In this document: positions 1 to 10,082 of the stretch, piece by piece
Position numbering within the stretch: position 1 is the first letter of the stretch
How the letters are laid out: every line of letters starts with the position of its first letter
NCBI GenBank assembly: GCA_964006375.1
Contig: OZ023265.1
Coordinates: 10,759,795-10,823,794, forward strand
Direction of reading: 5' to 3'
Length of the DNA: 64,000 nt
DNA from: Tillus elongatus
Taxonomy: Eukaryota > Arthropoda > Insecta > Coleoptera > Cleridae
Position numbers and translations under genes: made by a program
Notes under the pieces: generated by a model
The model's database searches: none
What the model was told of the DNA's origin: nothing
What the model saw: the letters and a program-made list of their open reading frames with translations, nothing else

Positions 1-231
1 TTTAGCGACTTTTCATGGAGTAATGATGCAATCAAAACTTGAAATGTTCAATGCAGATAGGGTTTATTTCCATTATTTACGATACCTGGGGGCCTCTAAA
101 TGTCTTTTATTAAAAACAAAGTAAGGATGCTGGAAAACATAATCGTTACAATGTATACCGCAGTAGTACAGAAAAAATCATCGATGTTGGCGATGCATCG
201 AATCGGTAAAATAAAAAAGAAAATAATAAAC
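1..231. other. unassigned AT-rich sequence
   Basis: I see no coding or repeat signature here. The short open frames are not supported by codon pattern or motifs. Confidence 0.3.
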
Positions 232-522
232 TTCTGGACGCAGCAAGTGCGTTATGGAAATGAATTTTCAAAAAAATGTTTTTAATGACAAATACGTCTC
301 TTTAATGCAAGCTGGCACCAATTTGGTTACCGGTATAACCTATATAGTAGGAACAATGTTCCATATTTTATCAAAAAGTTTGAAAATGTACAAAAATTTT
401 CCGAAAATAAATTTAAAACGTTTTCGAGAAAACTCGCTTCCTAGCTGACGAACTTTAGGTTAGTATCAAATTGCGTTATTGACTTTTGAAGCGTTTAATG
501 AAAATTCGCTACTAAAAGGTAG
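232..522 (+). repeat. copy of dispersed 'CGCAGCAAGTGCGTT' repeat
   Basis: The copy begins with a GGACGCAGCAAGTGCGTTATGG-type end and closes with AATGAAAATTCGCTACTAAAA, which is an inverted form of its own start. Related copies lie at about 4,788-5,108 and 30,100-30,540, and partial copies at 31.4, 33.7, 34.1 and 37.2 kb. The inverted ends suggest a non-autonomous DNA element. The first part of this sequence also forms the left half of the (TA)n-centred elements described further on, so the two may be one family. The two open frames at 100-448 are not considered genes. Confidence 0.6.
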
Positions 523-579
523 GTGGCAAGGTAACTTTCGCACAATTCTTTTATAAAATATGCCTTTATCTTTTCTTTG

Positions 580-762
580 CTAGTCAGGTTCCCACACCTG
601 TTTTTGTTGTCTGTAAAATAAAGTGTTTATGTCTGTCCACGGGCAGGGATATTCTACAACGTTTCCACAATTTAAAGCTTCTTTAGCCATTTTGTCAACA
701 GTTTTGTTATTTGTAATCCCCCAATGAGCTTTGATCCATGCAAATTTAACATCAATTCCCAT
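580..762 (-). pseudogene. RNase H domain remnant of a non-LTR retrotransposon
   Basis: Sixty residues read as the C-terminal part of a LINE-encoded RNase H. There is a Trp-Ile-Lys-Ala-His-Trp-Gly stretch at the usual W-V-P-G-H-S-G position, followed by a spaced Asp and a K-E-A helix (DKMAKEAL). The normal H-S-G triplet is altered to H-W-G. No RT domain lies beside it, so this is an isolated fragment. It is unlike the better preserved RNase H at 6.2-6.6 kb. Confidence 0.6.
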
Positions 763-830
763 CTATTATAACTCATTAGTCTATCTTGGCCATGATTTTT
801 CTGTCTGAGGATGCTGACAGATACAATTTT

Positions 831-1020
831 TTATCTGTCTGAGGATGCTGTCAAGCAGCGAAACCGGTTACAGAAACGTTGAAGAATATCCTAGACAATC
901 TGGAATTCGGAAGGGCCACTTGCTCCACATAGCTTACGGGCTGGCTACGTCCTTCACTTGCAGAAACGAAACCCAAGAGTGAAGCCAGAAAAGTAGTCTC
1001 CAAGTTTGTATGTAGTAATC
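831..1020 (+). repeat. Penelope-like repeat fragment with hammerhead-like core
   Basis: A hammerhead-type core is visible: CTGAGGA at 839-845, a short GCTG/CAGC stem, then GAAAC at 860-864. TCTGT and ACAGA lie on either side and could pair. The core is followed by about 140 bp (881-1,020) that recurs as the arms of the inverted repeat at 1,465-1,760. Hammerhead cores of this kind are known from the terminal repeats of Penelope-like retroelements. That assignment is an inference, because no reverse transcriptase is present here. Confidence 0.45.
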
Positions 1021-1464
1021 AAATTCTACTTAATGAAATTGATTATACACACACGGAGAGCCATTAGCATATGATTAATATGCCGCTGCTCTGGGGTTTG
1101 TAGCTAATCTCCCAGTACAACGATATAAAAATTCCTATAGATGAATTGGCGCGCTATTATAACTAACGCGTCTCTCAACTGGTAATTGATTGAAAACATT
1201 GTAATTCCGGTGTAATTAGAATGTAGTGGGCGTGGTCTGACATATAACAGAGCGAACGCGCGTTGCCAACACGAGAAATTAAAATTTATTATGACACGCA
1301 ACATGGCCGGTTTCTTAATTTGTAGAAACGGGAGGGGCTCTTTAAATCAGCAGTGTGTATGTGGTGATAATAATATACAGTGTGGAAATGAAGTAACAGA
1401 TACATTCGAGAACTTCGCTAAATTCATTGATTGTTGTTGCCCTTACTTGGTGAAACTTGTCCAT
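1021..1464. other. unassigned sequence between related repeats
   Basis: Short open frames occur on both strands (about 66 and 78 codons) but show no recognisable domain. The 3' end of the plus-strand frame runs into the inverted-repeat arm at 1,465. Confidence 0.3.
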
Positions 1465-1760
1465 ACTACATACAGAGTTGGAGACTACTTCTCTGGCTTC
1501 ACTGTTGGTTTTCATTTTTGTAGGTGAAGGACGTAACCAGCGCGTGAGCTAACTGGAGCAAGTGGCCCTTCGAATTCTGGAAGTTCTAGGATGTTCTTCA
1601 ATGCTTCTGTGACTATAGTTTCGCTGTCAAGAAGAACATCCTAGAACTTCCAGAATTCGAAGGGCCACTTGCTCCAGTTAGCTCACGCGCTGGCTACGTC
1701 CTTCACTTACAAAAACCAACAGTGAAGCCAGAGAAGTAGTCTCCAAGTCTGTATGTAGTA
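1465..1760. repeat. large near-perfect inverted repeat (two ~130-bp arms)
   Basis: The left arm is 1,465-1,599 and the right arm 1,631-1,760, with a 31-bp spacer. Reverse-complementing one arm gives the other with very few differences. The spacer contains GACAGCGAAAC on the minus strand, the same context as the hammerhead-like core at 860. The arms are a third copy of the 881-1,020 sequence. Tail-to-tail or head-to-head partial copies are common for Penelope-like elements, which fits, but recombination of two insertions is equally possible. Confidence 0.7.
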
Positions 1761-1770
1761 ACTTCGCTAA

Positions 1771-2289
1771 AATTAAGTTCTGGGACAAATCTCGAAGGGG
1801 TATAAGGATTTTACTAATTTGACGTTATACATTATTTTCATCTTGTTACGTCATTGGTTTTTCATGTTATGACCTCATCGATATTTTTTACATGACAGCC
1901 TATTTTTCTGTTATACATTATTTTATATAACATTATATTAGCAATCAGAACAACACAGTAATAAACAATCTAGTATAATGTTCTATGAGCTAATTTGATG
2001 ACTGTTATCAGGGCGGAATCACACCCAGTGGTTCTATCCTAAGGGTTGCCTAGGTAAGTAGTGGACCTGTTATGACTTCACTAGATCTTATGGCCATTTC
2101 TCTTTAGTCTTCTTTGGACGGTATCTTCTGTGAGGGTCCTAGCTGTGCTATTTTGATGAACATCTAGCTTCACTCTGTGTTTTGTAGCTGTCTTAGGGAT
2201 TTCATCATACACCCATGGTATCTTCAAATCTGAATGTAAAGTGTGGTGGGTATCATACCATGGAGCATCTGCTATGATTCTTTCTGGAA
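1771..2289. other. unassigned, probably old transposon sequence
   Basis: There is no intact open frame. The sequence at 2,000-2,290 is less AT-rich than its surroundings and may be decayed coding sequence, but I could not assign it. Confidence 0.3.
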
Positions 2290-3010
2290 TTCACCATGTA
2301 GTTCCATAGTCTTGTTTCAAGAATGGGTGACAAAGGAAAGAAGGTCGGCAGTTGATCTGCGCTGACGGAATCCATACTGCCTGTCGTGGATTAGACTGTG
2401 TTTTTCAAGAAATTTTAGTAATTCGGTGTTTATATACTTTTCCATCACTTTAGAGATGACTGAAAGGAGAGAAATAGGCCTGTAGTTGCTAGGAAGCGCT
2501 TTGGGTCCTTTCTTGGGGACGGGTTGTACTCGAGCAGTTTTCAGTTAATAGGGAATATGCCTCTATTGTAATATGTGTTAAACAGATGAGTCAGGACATG
2601 AGCAAGTTTTGGTGTGCATTTTTTGAGAACAATTGCTGGGGTCTCGTCAAGGCCAGAGGCTTTCTGGTATTTAGAGAAGAGATCATCTTTCGTACCTTTT
2701 TAGTTGTGCAAAGGATGTCCGTCATTTTATGCGCAACATTGGGGACTGTTGTTGGTTGAACATTTTGAGGTGGGTTAAGAGTAGAATTGCCGGCGAACAA
2801 CGTGGCAAAAAGTTCAGCCTTGCCCAGGGCGGTAGAAAGAATTGCATCCCCCGAAACAAGAGGTGGGAACGTGGTCTTGCGGAAATTATTCCCAATAGAT
2901 TTAGCAAGAGTCCAGAAGGGTTTGCTGCCGTTGAAGCTTAAGAGGACTTTGTTTTTGATGTGGTTATTAAACGAGTTTTTTGCCTCAGAAAGAATGCGGA
3001 CATAGCGGTT
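2290..3010 (-). pseudogene. LINE family A (Jockey-like) internal fragment
   Basis: On the minus strand this reads as the linker and first part of the reverse transcriptase of a Jockey-like LINE. It matches the copies at 24.8-26.1, 34.4-35.3, 37.6-38.2 and 39.1-40.1 kb almost base for base over long stretches. The RT signature that reads H-D-R-Q-Y-G-F-R in the 37.7-kb copy lies near 2,390. Frames are broken by stops and indels, and both ends are missing. Confidence 0.8.
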
Positions 3011-3484
3011 TACAATAGTATCTGCAATTTTGCCTGTTTACGTCGCCATTCAAAAGAAATATTGCTTCATCGGAAAACAGAACGTCAGCAGAATAGATAA
3101 CATTTCTATGTAACATGTCCAGCAGTTGTTCACAAAATTACAGTCTTCTGTCAGAATCACCGTCAATCAACTCTTGAACGTGTTGTAGTTTATAGGGATG
3201 AGACACCTTAAAACTGTTGATTGACTAATATAATTTTCACGTGCAACTTGACGGGTAGAAGTTGTTGGTTCTTCTTGAAAAGCCATTAAAATATTGAGTT
3301 TTACATCTTCTTCAACAAACTTGGGTCTCCTAGGTAGTGGTTTAACGTGTCCGTAAACACGAAACTGTGAATGTATCTTAGACGCAGTTCCCTGGATTAG
3401 TGGGGGCAAATCTGAATATTTTTTATTAAATAGGTTAACAACTTGTACCTGTGTTCTACACATATTACCATTCCCAATCACCAT
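3011..3484 (-). pseudogene. Tc3/IS630-like transposase remnant
   Basis: Minus-strand residues from 3,484 to 3,167 form an N-terminal helix-turn-helix region with a basic stretch (LPRRPKFVEEDVK) and a second helix pair (STRQVARENYISQSTVLR). This is the layout of insect Tc3-like transposases with a DUF4817-type N-terminus. Further down the same strand, 3,100-3,020 reads SDEAIFLLNGDVN, which matches the first catalytic Asp region of that family. The connecting part and the C-terminal half are missing. Similar relics sit at 9.96-10.07 and 11.36-11.69 kb. Confidence 0.65.
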
Positions 3485-4787
3485 TAATATTTATGTTCGC
3501 AGAGTTTCAGTTAAGTATCGCATTATTAGACCAAAAATTAATTGAAATTATCGGAACCAAATTACGACTAATTTATTAGAAGACCGTGCATTCAACACAA
3601 TACACCACAAAACAGAACTGTTGAATTTCACGTTTCACACTGCAAAAATTGGTAGTTAATAAGAAACGATTAATGATACCAAGTACGTTTTAGATAAAAT
3701 ACAAGATAAGAAATTTAAGATAAGGAGTCAGTGAAAAATTCCGGAGCAGATTATTTCGTTATGTGCAAGTGAATGGAGAACATTTTTAACATTTATTATA
3801 AGAAAGGGGCGTTTTTATTAAGTTTATTTGCGAAATTTGAATTTCAGCGTAAACTGTTTGGTTTTAGTATTCCGGTATTTCCACCCTGTATTGAAAACTG
3901 TAATATTAGACCACACATATGGGGTATCTCCGCATTCAGAAAAATGCGATCCATCGAATTGGGATGAAAGAATGTAGGGTTGCTATTTTTAAAAAAATGG
4001 ATAAAGTGGTGGGGGTAAAATGGTGGGAGTTTAATTTTTTAAACTATAATTATAAGATAATGTTCGACAAATTAAACTTCACTTGTCTCAGCGTTTTCCA
4101 CACAAACTATTTTTTGCTGAATAATGAATTTTATTCCATAATTGTGTTTCACACTGTATATAAAAATAGGTATAATGGTTTTATATATTTTGGTGTAGAA
4201 ATTATACCTGTTTAAGGTGGGTGGGCAGAAGGCAGGTAGCACTAGATGATTTATTAAAGAGACAGGTTCACGACTGTGGCAAAATACGCAGATTTGCCCA
4301 TCAGAGGTGATGACGACATTAATACACCTTATTAACCACACTGTGTATCGATTATCTACCATAGATGTGCTAATTTCCTCTTGCATATGGGCGATGCGCA
4401 TTTAGCTACACATCCATCCACCAAAACAGCGTTTCTCAAACTGTAATTAGACTACACAATCGCTATGAGGTCATTATAATGAATTCCCAAGCCTACCATG
4501 TGAAGTTAAATGTGTTTATTGAGTCACTGAAAGACAGGATAAGACAATATCAACAAATACTGAGATAACAAGAAAAAGGTTAATTTATTAAGTAGGAAAG
4601 ATTTTTATTTATACGTTTAAAATGTAGGAATTTACTTTTTAATTTATTTTGAGAAATATGTACCTTATTTTATTGTAAATAAAGAATTTTATATAAGAAA
4701 AGTCAAACAATATGTTTGTATCGTCGCTTAGTATATATATTTTTTAGTAATTACACAGTTTGAGGAACACCTCATCAATGAGTCAAA
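3485..4787. other. unassigned AT-rich region
   Basis: No supported gene. The open frames at 3,773-4,215 (plus) and 4,072-4,401 (minus) overlap each other and show no domain or codon bias. Two TATA-poor, A/T-homopolymer-rich intervals flank them. Confidence 0.3.
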
Positions 4788-5108
4788 AGTTTGGACGCCG
4801 CAGGTGCGTTATGGAAATGAATTTTCATTACAATGTTTTTAATAGCAAATATTATGTCTTTCTAATGCAAGCAGGCATCAATCTGGTTACCTGTATAGCC
4901 TATATAATAGAAGCAATGTACCATAATTTATCAAAATAACTTATTGTTTGAAAACGTACAAACATTTTCCGAAAATAAACTTTAAATGTTTCCGAGAAAA
5001 CTGGTGTCCTAGCCAACAAACCTTAGGTTAATAGCAAATTGAGTTATTGAAAATTGAAGCATTTAATGAAAAGTCGCTACCAAAACGCATTTACTGCGTC
5101 CCGGTTTT
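4788..5108 (+). repeat. second copy of the 'CGCAGCAAGTGCGTT' repeat
   Basis: It starts GGACGCCGCAGGTGCGTTATGG and ends AAAACGCATTTACTGCGTCC, so the terminal inverted repeat is readable at both ends. The interior is collinear with 232-522. This is the copy that best shows the element as about 320 bp with inverted termini. Confidence 0.65.
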
Positions 5109-5344
5109 TTTCTTACAAACATGCATCATATTTCGATAAAAAATGCAAAAGTGCAATAATATATGGGTGCTCGAAAAAAATTGTAGGTATCACCAACGAC
5201 TTATGGGCCACCCTGTGATTGTCAAAGTAATTTCATAAAATGTACCATAAGACACCCTATAATTAACGTATACAATTTTTTCCCGTATCTTGTATAAAAA
5301 CAATTATATTGAGCTTTACCGTATAAATGCGTCACCCTGTATAT

Positions 5345-5477
5345 ATGTAAACAGATAAAAACTGAATGTAAACCCGGATATGGATTCTAGAGGGCCTAGT
5401 TTGCGCTCATTTCAAGAAATAATTTGTAAAATTCAAGTCGCGATCTCCTTATTAACGAATTTTTTCTACGAAAATTA
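5345..5477 (+). repeat. right half of a (TA)n-centred repeat, no TA array
   Basis: It reads ACCCGGATATGG...TTCTAGAGGGCC...GCGCTCATTTCAAG...GCGATCTCC and ends with a decayed GAATTTTTT/AAAATTA hairpin. These are the landmarks of the family copies at 14.4, 24.3, 27.1, 32.9, 61.2 and 63.3 kb, in the same order. The next bases begin a LINE fragment. Confidence 0.6.
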
Positions 5478-5807
5478 GCTATGGTGATGGTAGGAGATAG
5501 CAATAGTAGACCTCTATCTATTAACTGCGGTGTTAATCAGGGCTCTGTGCTTAGTCCACTGTTGTTCACGGTGAATATTATTGACTTTTTAGAACTTAAT
5601 GCCGATGCACATATTGTGAATTTTGCTGACGACGCAGCAGTTTTTTACGTTTCTCACACCTCTGCGGAACTCAAGACAAAGGTGGAGCGAGACTTTGTGT
5701 CCGTGGACACATGGTTCAAATCTAATAGATTAACCGTAAATTACGAAAAGAACAGGTATTTGTCTTTTACATCTTATTCTAATACACAGCCAAGTATGGG
5801 TCAATTT
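5478..5807 (+). pseudogene. LINE reverse transcriptase fragment, 5' part (host of an insertion)
   Basis: The translation holds the RT palm motif region N-Q-G-S-V-L-S-P-L-L-F and the catalytic F-A-D-D box, followed by the conserved K-S-N-R-L-T-V-N helix. It is interrupted after 5,807 by another LINE. The reading resumes at about 7,073-7,084 with the downstream S-K-T...I-S-L-G-I-V-V-G-R-H-L block, which is the expected next RT segment. The 411-codon open frame covering 5,481-6,716 is therefore a chimera of two retrotransposons, not a gene. Confidence 0.75.
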
Positions 5808-7072
5808 GCGGCACTGGTCTGGTGGCCTAAGGTGACACAATCCAATGCCAAACAAAAACTAGGCAAGATCCAAAGGATGGCTTGCCTAGGCATCTCAGGG
5901 AACATGTCTTTAACCCCAACAGCCGCCATGGAGGTGTTGCTGGATTTGACCCCCCCCCCTACACTTAGTTATTATGGGGAGGCCAGGATAGGACTATACA
6001 GACTAGCCTGCAATGGCAGACTGAAGATCAACCCAGGCTTCAGGGGCCACTGCAAAATTCAGGAGATCGTGAAGAAGCCCATGCTTGAAATGAGGCCAGG
6101 CTTCGCGAGCCCGCGAATCTGTAGGGAAAACAACTTTACAGTGGACATCACCGACCGCGGGGCATGGCGAGAGGAGACGCCGGGAATACCAGGGGACGCG
6201 CTTGTCTGGTTCACGGACGGATCCGGCGGGGAGCGTGGGACGGGGGCAGGTGTTTACTCGGAAGGACCGAGCGTAAGTATGAGTGAGTATTTCCCTCGGA
6301 GCCCATGCAACGGTAAGGCAAAAATATACGCCATCCTGCACTGTGTGCAGGAGAACAAGAGGAGGGGCTACACCAACAAGCGGATCTTCCTAGCCACAGA
6401 CAGCCAGGCAGCCGTTAAGGCTCTAAGTAGCCCACCGGTAAATTATTGGCTGGTGAGTGAGTGCCGAGACGAGACGAGCGACCTGGCTGGGCAGAATGAG
6501 CTGACCCTCATCTGGGTGCCGGGTCACTCGGGAGTCAAAGGCAATGAAGAAGCTGACAGTCTCGCGAAGAGGGGGTTAGCAGAACCATTTACGGGACCAG
6601 AACCGGCTCTGGGCGTGACAAAGAGCACTGCCAGGGGAGCCATTAAGTCCTGGGTCAGTAACCAACACAAGGTGTACTGGGCAACTTTCCAGGGCTCAGA
6701 CATGGGTAGTCAATAATTGACGAACACAGTTCAAAAAGAGCTGTGGAGCTGCTAAATCTTAGCAAAGGACAGCTCAGAAACACAACAGGTCTCTTGACGG
6801 GACACATGGCCGTCAAAAAACACCTGCATAAAATGGGGCGAGGGGGAGGAATCAGCCCAGCACATCTTGTGCGAGTGTGATGCTCTGGACCGCAAAAGAC
6901 AACTGATCTACGGTCAGTCTAGACCGGAGACAGAGCAATATAAAACTTCACCCTACCAATCACTGCGCAGGCTAGTTCAAGGCACAGTGGTTTTTGAATG
7001 GGTGCACAATCAACCAAAGGTTGCAGTGCTATCGGGGCGGCAAGGCCGCGGACGAGCCCTGAGGGAAAAAAA
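5808..7072 (+). mobile_element. 5'-truncated LINE with RNase H and CCHC-type tail (family C)
   Basis: The fragment begins after the RT palm and carries the RT thumb-like region, an RNase H domain (TDGSGG near 6,219; TDSQAA near 6,399; the final Asp in H-S-G-V-K-G-N-E-E-A-D near 6,525-6,560), then a Cys/His cluster H-x4-C-x-C near 6,860-6,880. The acidic residue normally in Q-A-E of the second RNase H strand is replaced (K-A-K near 6,318), so catalysis is doubtful. The frame breaks at 6,716. The 3' end is GGGGCGGCAAGGCCGCGG...CCCTGAGGGAA plus oligo-A. An 11-bp target duplication (TGGGTCAAYTT) flanks it at 5,797-5,807 and 7,073-7,083. The clade resembles the R1/I group with RNase H. Confidence 0.8.
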
Positions 7073-7310
7073 TGGGTCAACTTTTAATTAGTAAAACGTG
7101 TGTGATTCCCGAAGCGAATGAGACTATTTCCTTGGGAATTGTAGTGGGTAGGCATTTACGGTCGCACTTCCAGGTTATGTTTCTCACCCATAAACTGAAA
7201 GCACATATCCCGAATTATGAGAGAACACCGGGACCAAAAACAAGTAAAAATATTGGGTTTGCTTTTATACAGTCACAGCTGGTGTTCGGTTCAGAAAGGC
7301 TAGCATAATG
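7073..7310 (+). pseudogene. LINE reverse transcriptase fragment, 3' part (host of an insertion)
   Basis: After the duplicated target the RT of the interrupted LINE continues with I-S-L-G-I-V-V-G-R-H-L-R-S and then F-L-T-H-K-L. This is the usual post-palm 'YLGI-D-L-W--H' block. Joined conceptually with 5,478-5,807, it shows the older LINE was the target of the younger one. It stops near 7,306. Confidence 0.65.
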
Positions 7311-8244
7311 TAATTGTTCTAATTACCCGTTTAAGACTCGTGAAGGACCAGAGGAATTGTTTGTGGGGCAGATTTAGAATACACGTGGTAAAAGTAATAA
7401 TACTTTAATACTACAAAGTTACCAAGTGTAATACAAAAGTGAATGGGGGTGTTGTGACCCAATAATGAAACAATAAAACGGTGACTGACATTTGGACAGT
7501 TGGAGCTGGGTAGGTTGTAGGTTGCCGTGCCTGGGGCTTCGTTCACAGGGGTAGCCACGTCAGTGATGCTTGTCTCGAACAACGCGGACTCACAAACACG
7601 TGCGGCACTTCTTGCCACGGGTCAGTCGCTCGCTGACCGCTAAATGGGCAAGAATGTGAACTGGTGACTAATCATCACCGGCACTTGGTTGGAACCGATC
7701 TGGTTACGGTCTTGACTGGCCGCCGGACCATGAAAAAGTGATCAATGGTGCGACCACAGCATAGTCAACTACTATGCTGCGTCTGACTAACACTCGCGGT
7801 TCAGCCGGTCGGGATGACCCAACTGGACGCTGGATGACATGAAAGTGGTTGAATCTTGAGATATCTCGTAGCTGCTTACTTGGTTGGTGCCGCTCGATGA
7901 CAACTGTCACAGGGATACCAATGTTGTACGCCTCTGGTGGCTGTTGTTGCCAACTGTTGCAGGGCTGGCAATGTCGTCCCCGCGCCTCTAGTTGCTGTCG
8001 AGGCATCGAGGGAAGTTTTCGGGATGGGAATGTACAGGGTCGGACTCAAACAATATTAGAACACAACAGCGGGATTATTGTGTTTTGGGATGGGGAGGTG
8101 TGGCAGACAGTTATACACTTAAAGAAGAAGAATACAACGTGTTATTTTCTCTGCAGGGTCATTGTGATTATTGAAAGAATTCTTAAGTAAAACAAAAAAA
8201 AAACATTTTTTAGTCGTCTACTTTTAGGAGAAAGCCTTATTCCG
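7311..8244. other. unassigned region
   Basis: Base composition is more balanced than the surrounding AT-rich DNA, and frames of about 100 codons exist on both strands (7,704-8,006 minus; 7,849-8,190 plus). None shows a recognisable motif. It could be a decayed transposon. Confidence 0.3.
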
Positions 8245-8247
8245 TTA

Positions 8248-8918
8248 TAGACCAGGGCCGAACCCTTTGAAAATGGTAAAAAGTGAAAAAAATTGAGAAC
8301 AGCATGACACCCATTCGAAAAGGAAGAAAATAAAACAAAAATAAGAGGAAAAATAAATTGCGGGCGAGTTGAGGTCGGAAAGTGGAAGGGGGTGGATTTT
8401 TAAGGGTGGAAAACGGTTTAACACGATTTCCGGCAAAACTACAATTCCTATCGAAAAAAACTTAAATAGCGAAGTTGTAGGTAATAGAAAGGTATACAAC
8501 TTTTGTGTCCACACAATCGAAAAACTTACAGCGTGTTTGGGACGTAACAAGGTAAGTTGCCACCAAATTTCGTGATTTTTTTTGTGTGGGAGAGAAAAGT
8601 AAAAAAAACCAAAAAGTCGGTTATTTTGTTTTTTCGCAGACATTTTGAGGTTATGTGAAAAAAGTGTAGATACAAAAGTTGTAGAGCTTTTTATTACCTA
8701 CAACTTAGCCATTTAACTTTTTTCGATAGGAATTGTAGTTTTGCCGGAAATCGTGATAAACCGTTTTCCACCCTTAAAAGACCACCCCTTCCACTTTCCG
8801 ACCTCAAATCGCCGGTAATTTATTTGACCTCTTTTTTTTGTTTTATTTTCTTACTTTTACAATAGGTGTCATCCTGTTCTACATTTTTTTGGTCTCAGAA
8901 ATTATCGGCCCTGGCCTA
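8248..8918. mobile_element. 671-bp foldback/MITE-like element with TTA target duplication
   Basis: Two arms of about 240-250 bp (roughly 8,248-8,500 and 8,670-8,918) are reverse complements of each other. Outermost bases are TAGACCAGGGCCGA and, inverted, TAGGCCAGGGCCGA. TTA flanks both sides (8,245-8,247 and 8,919-8,921). A 3-bp TWA duplication suits the PIF/Harbinger superfamily, but the assignment is inferred. The 132-codon minus frame inside is a by-product of the arms. The central ~170 bp shows no gene. Confidence 0.75.
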
Positions 8919-8921
8919 TTA

Positions 8922-9829
8922 GTTCGTGTAGATAGTTCTAATTTTCAGCAGAGTTAAAAACAGAAACATGACTAGTTCATATTATGAATTTTTTCATAAA
9001 TACTGGAATAATACACTTTAGTTTAATCAGATTATATTTTTAATAACTTTATATTGCACCGTGCGAAGCGTGGGACCTCTGCCAAGCTCATATTTTTTAG
9101 AAATCAGATTCAAATTGGAGAATTTCGAAGTACCTACATACGTATTAGTTTATATTGGTGAAAAAGTAACCTTTTACCAATTTATGCAAAAATGCCTCTT
9201 GGCGTAGCTGGTTTGGGAAACACTGTTATCCACGTAAACAGCATGTTGATCAAAGTGACAGCATAGCCAACGGCGTGTACGCCCACTTGTAAACGTCAGT
9301 CTGCAAAGTGCATGAATATTCTGAACTCCGGAGTAAAATTTAATTAGCCCGTTGGACTGTGTTACGCTATCGGTGCAGTCGAACGCCCTCCATGATGACG
9401 TCGAGCCAGTCCTTTACTGGTGTAATTGTGTATACAAAGTAAGTACACGTCTTGTTTTAATTAACTGGAGGAAAGTTTCCTAGTTCTTCCAGTACCTCAA
9501 AATTATTACACTTTTTTTTTACCGTTTGTGTCTTTCTTAAATGCAGTGCGAGAGTTTGTAACTTGGGATAAATTCAGTTTATCAAATACAACTTCTTTTT
9601 TTTTCAAAATTGTTCGGACACGTTGATTCATGTTTCAATTTGAGTGATGATTTCATCGATAATTTTTTTTTTTAAATCGCAGCACAAGTTTTTTGTTGGC
9701 TATTTTAAAGTTCATGTCAAGTTGTGAGAAACCACCAAATCTCACATTTGTATTCCTCGCATTTCAATTTTTTAAAATTATTTTAGAAACAATAAAAATC
9801 TTAATTTTTTTCTGTAATAAATGCTCAAG
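8922..9829. other. unassigned region
   Basis: No open frame of note and no repeat recognised, apart from T-rich runs around 9,510-9,680. Confidence 0.3.
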
Positions 9830-10072
9830 GTGCTGCCCATTTGGTACTTGGCAATACCCTAAACGGAGTTAAAGCTCGTTTTGAACGTTTATAATTACTT
9901 TGGGAGAAATTAGTCTACACTAATTTCTTATTAGTGCTTTCAGCTACTCTTCAAAACTTTGTTTTCTATTATCCCCATAAAAAGTATTCCAAATGAGTGT
10001 TGTCTGGTGATCTGGAAGGTCATTCAATGGTTCTCCCTCTACCAATCCATCTGCCCTTAAATACTGCGCCTA
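9830..10072 (-). pseudogene. C-terminal half of a Tc3-like transposase, split by a LINE
   Basis: The minus strand of 10,065-9,970 reads R-W-I-G-R-G-R-T-I-E, then S-R-S-P-D-N-T-H-L-E-Y-F-L-W-G. This is the block around the last two catalytic residues in insect Tc3-like transposases. The upstream half of the same protein lies at 11,359-11,690, on the far side of an inserted LINE. Confidence 0.7.
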
Positions 10073-10082
10073 AATACTCACT

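Noticed and set aside
4072..4401. 109-codon minus frame with several Cys
   Set aside because: No spaced Cys/His pattern, no homology recognised, overlapped by an equally long plus frame.
6003..6341. 112-codon minus frame
   Set aside because: Antisense shadow of the LINE RNase H region.
8245..8643. 132-codon minus frame
   Set aside because: Lies across a foldback arm; its complement in the other arm is closed and no motif is seen.
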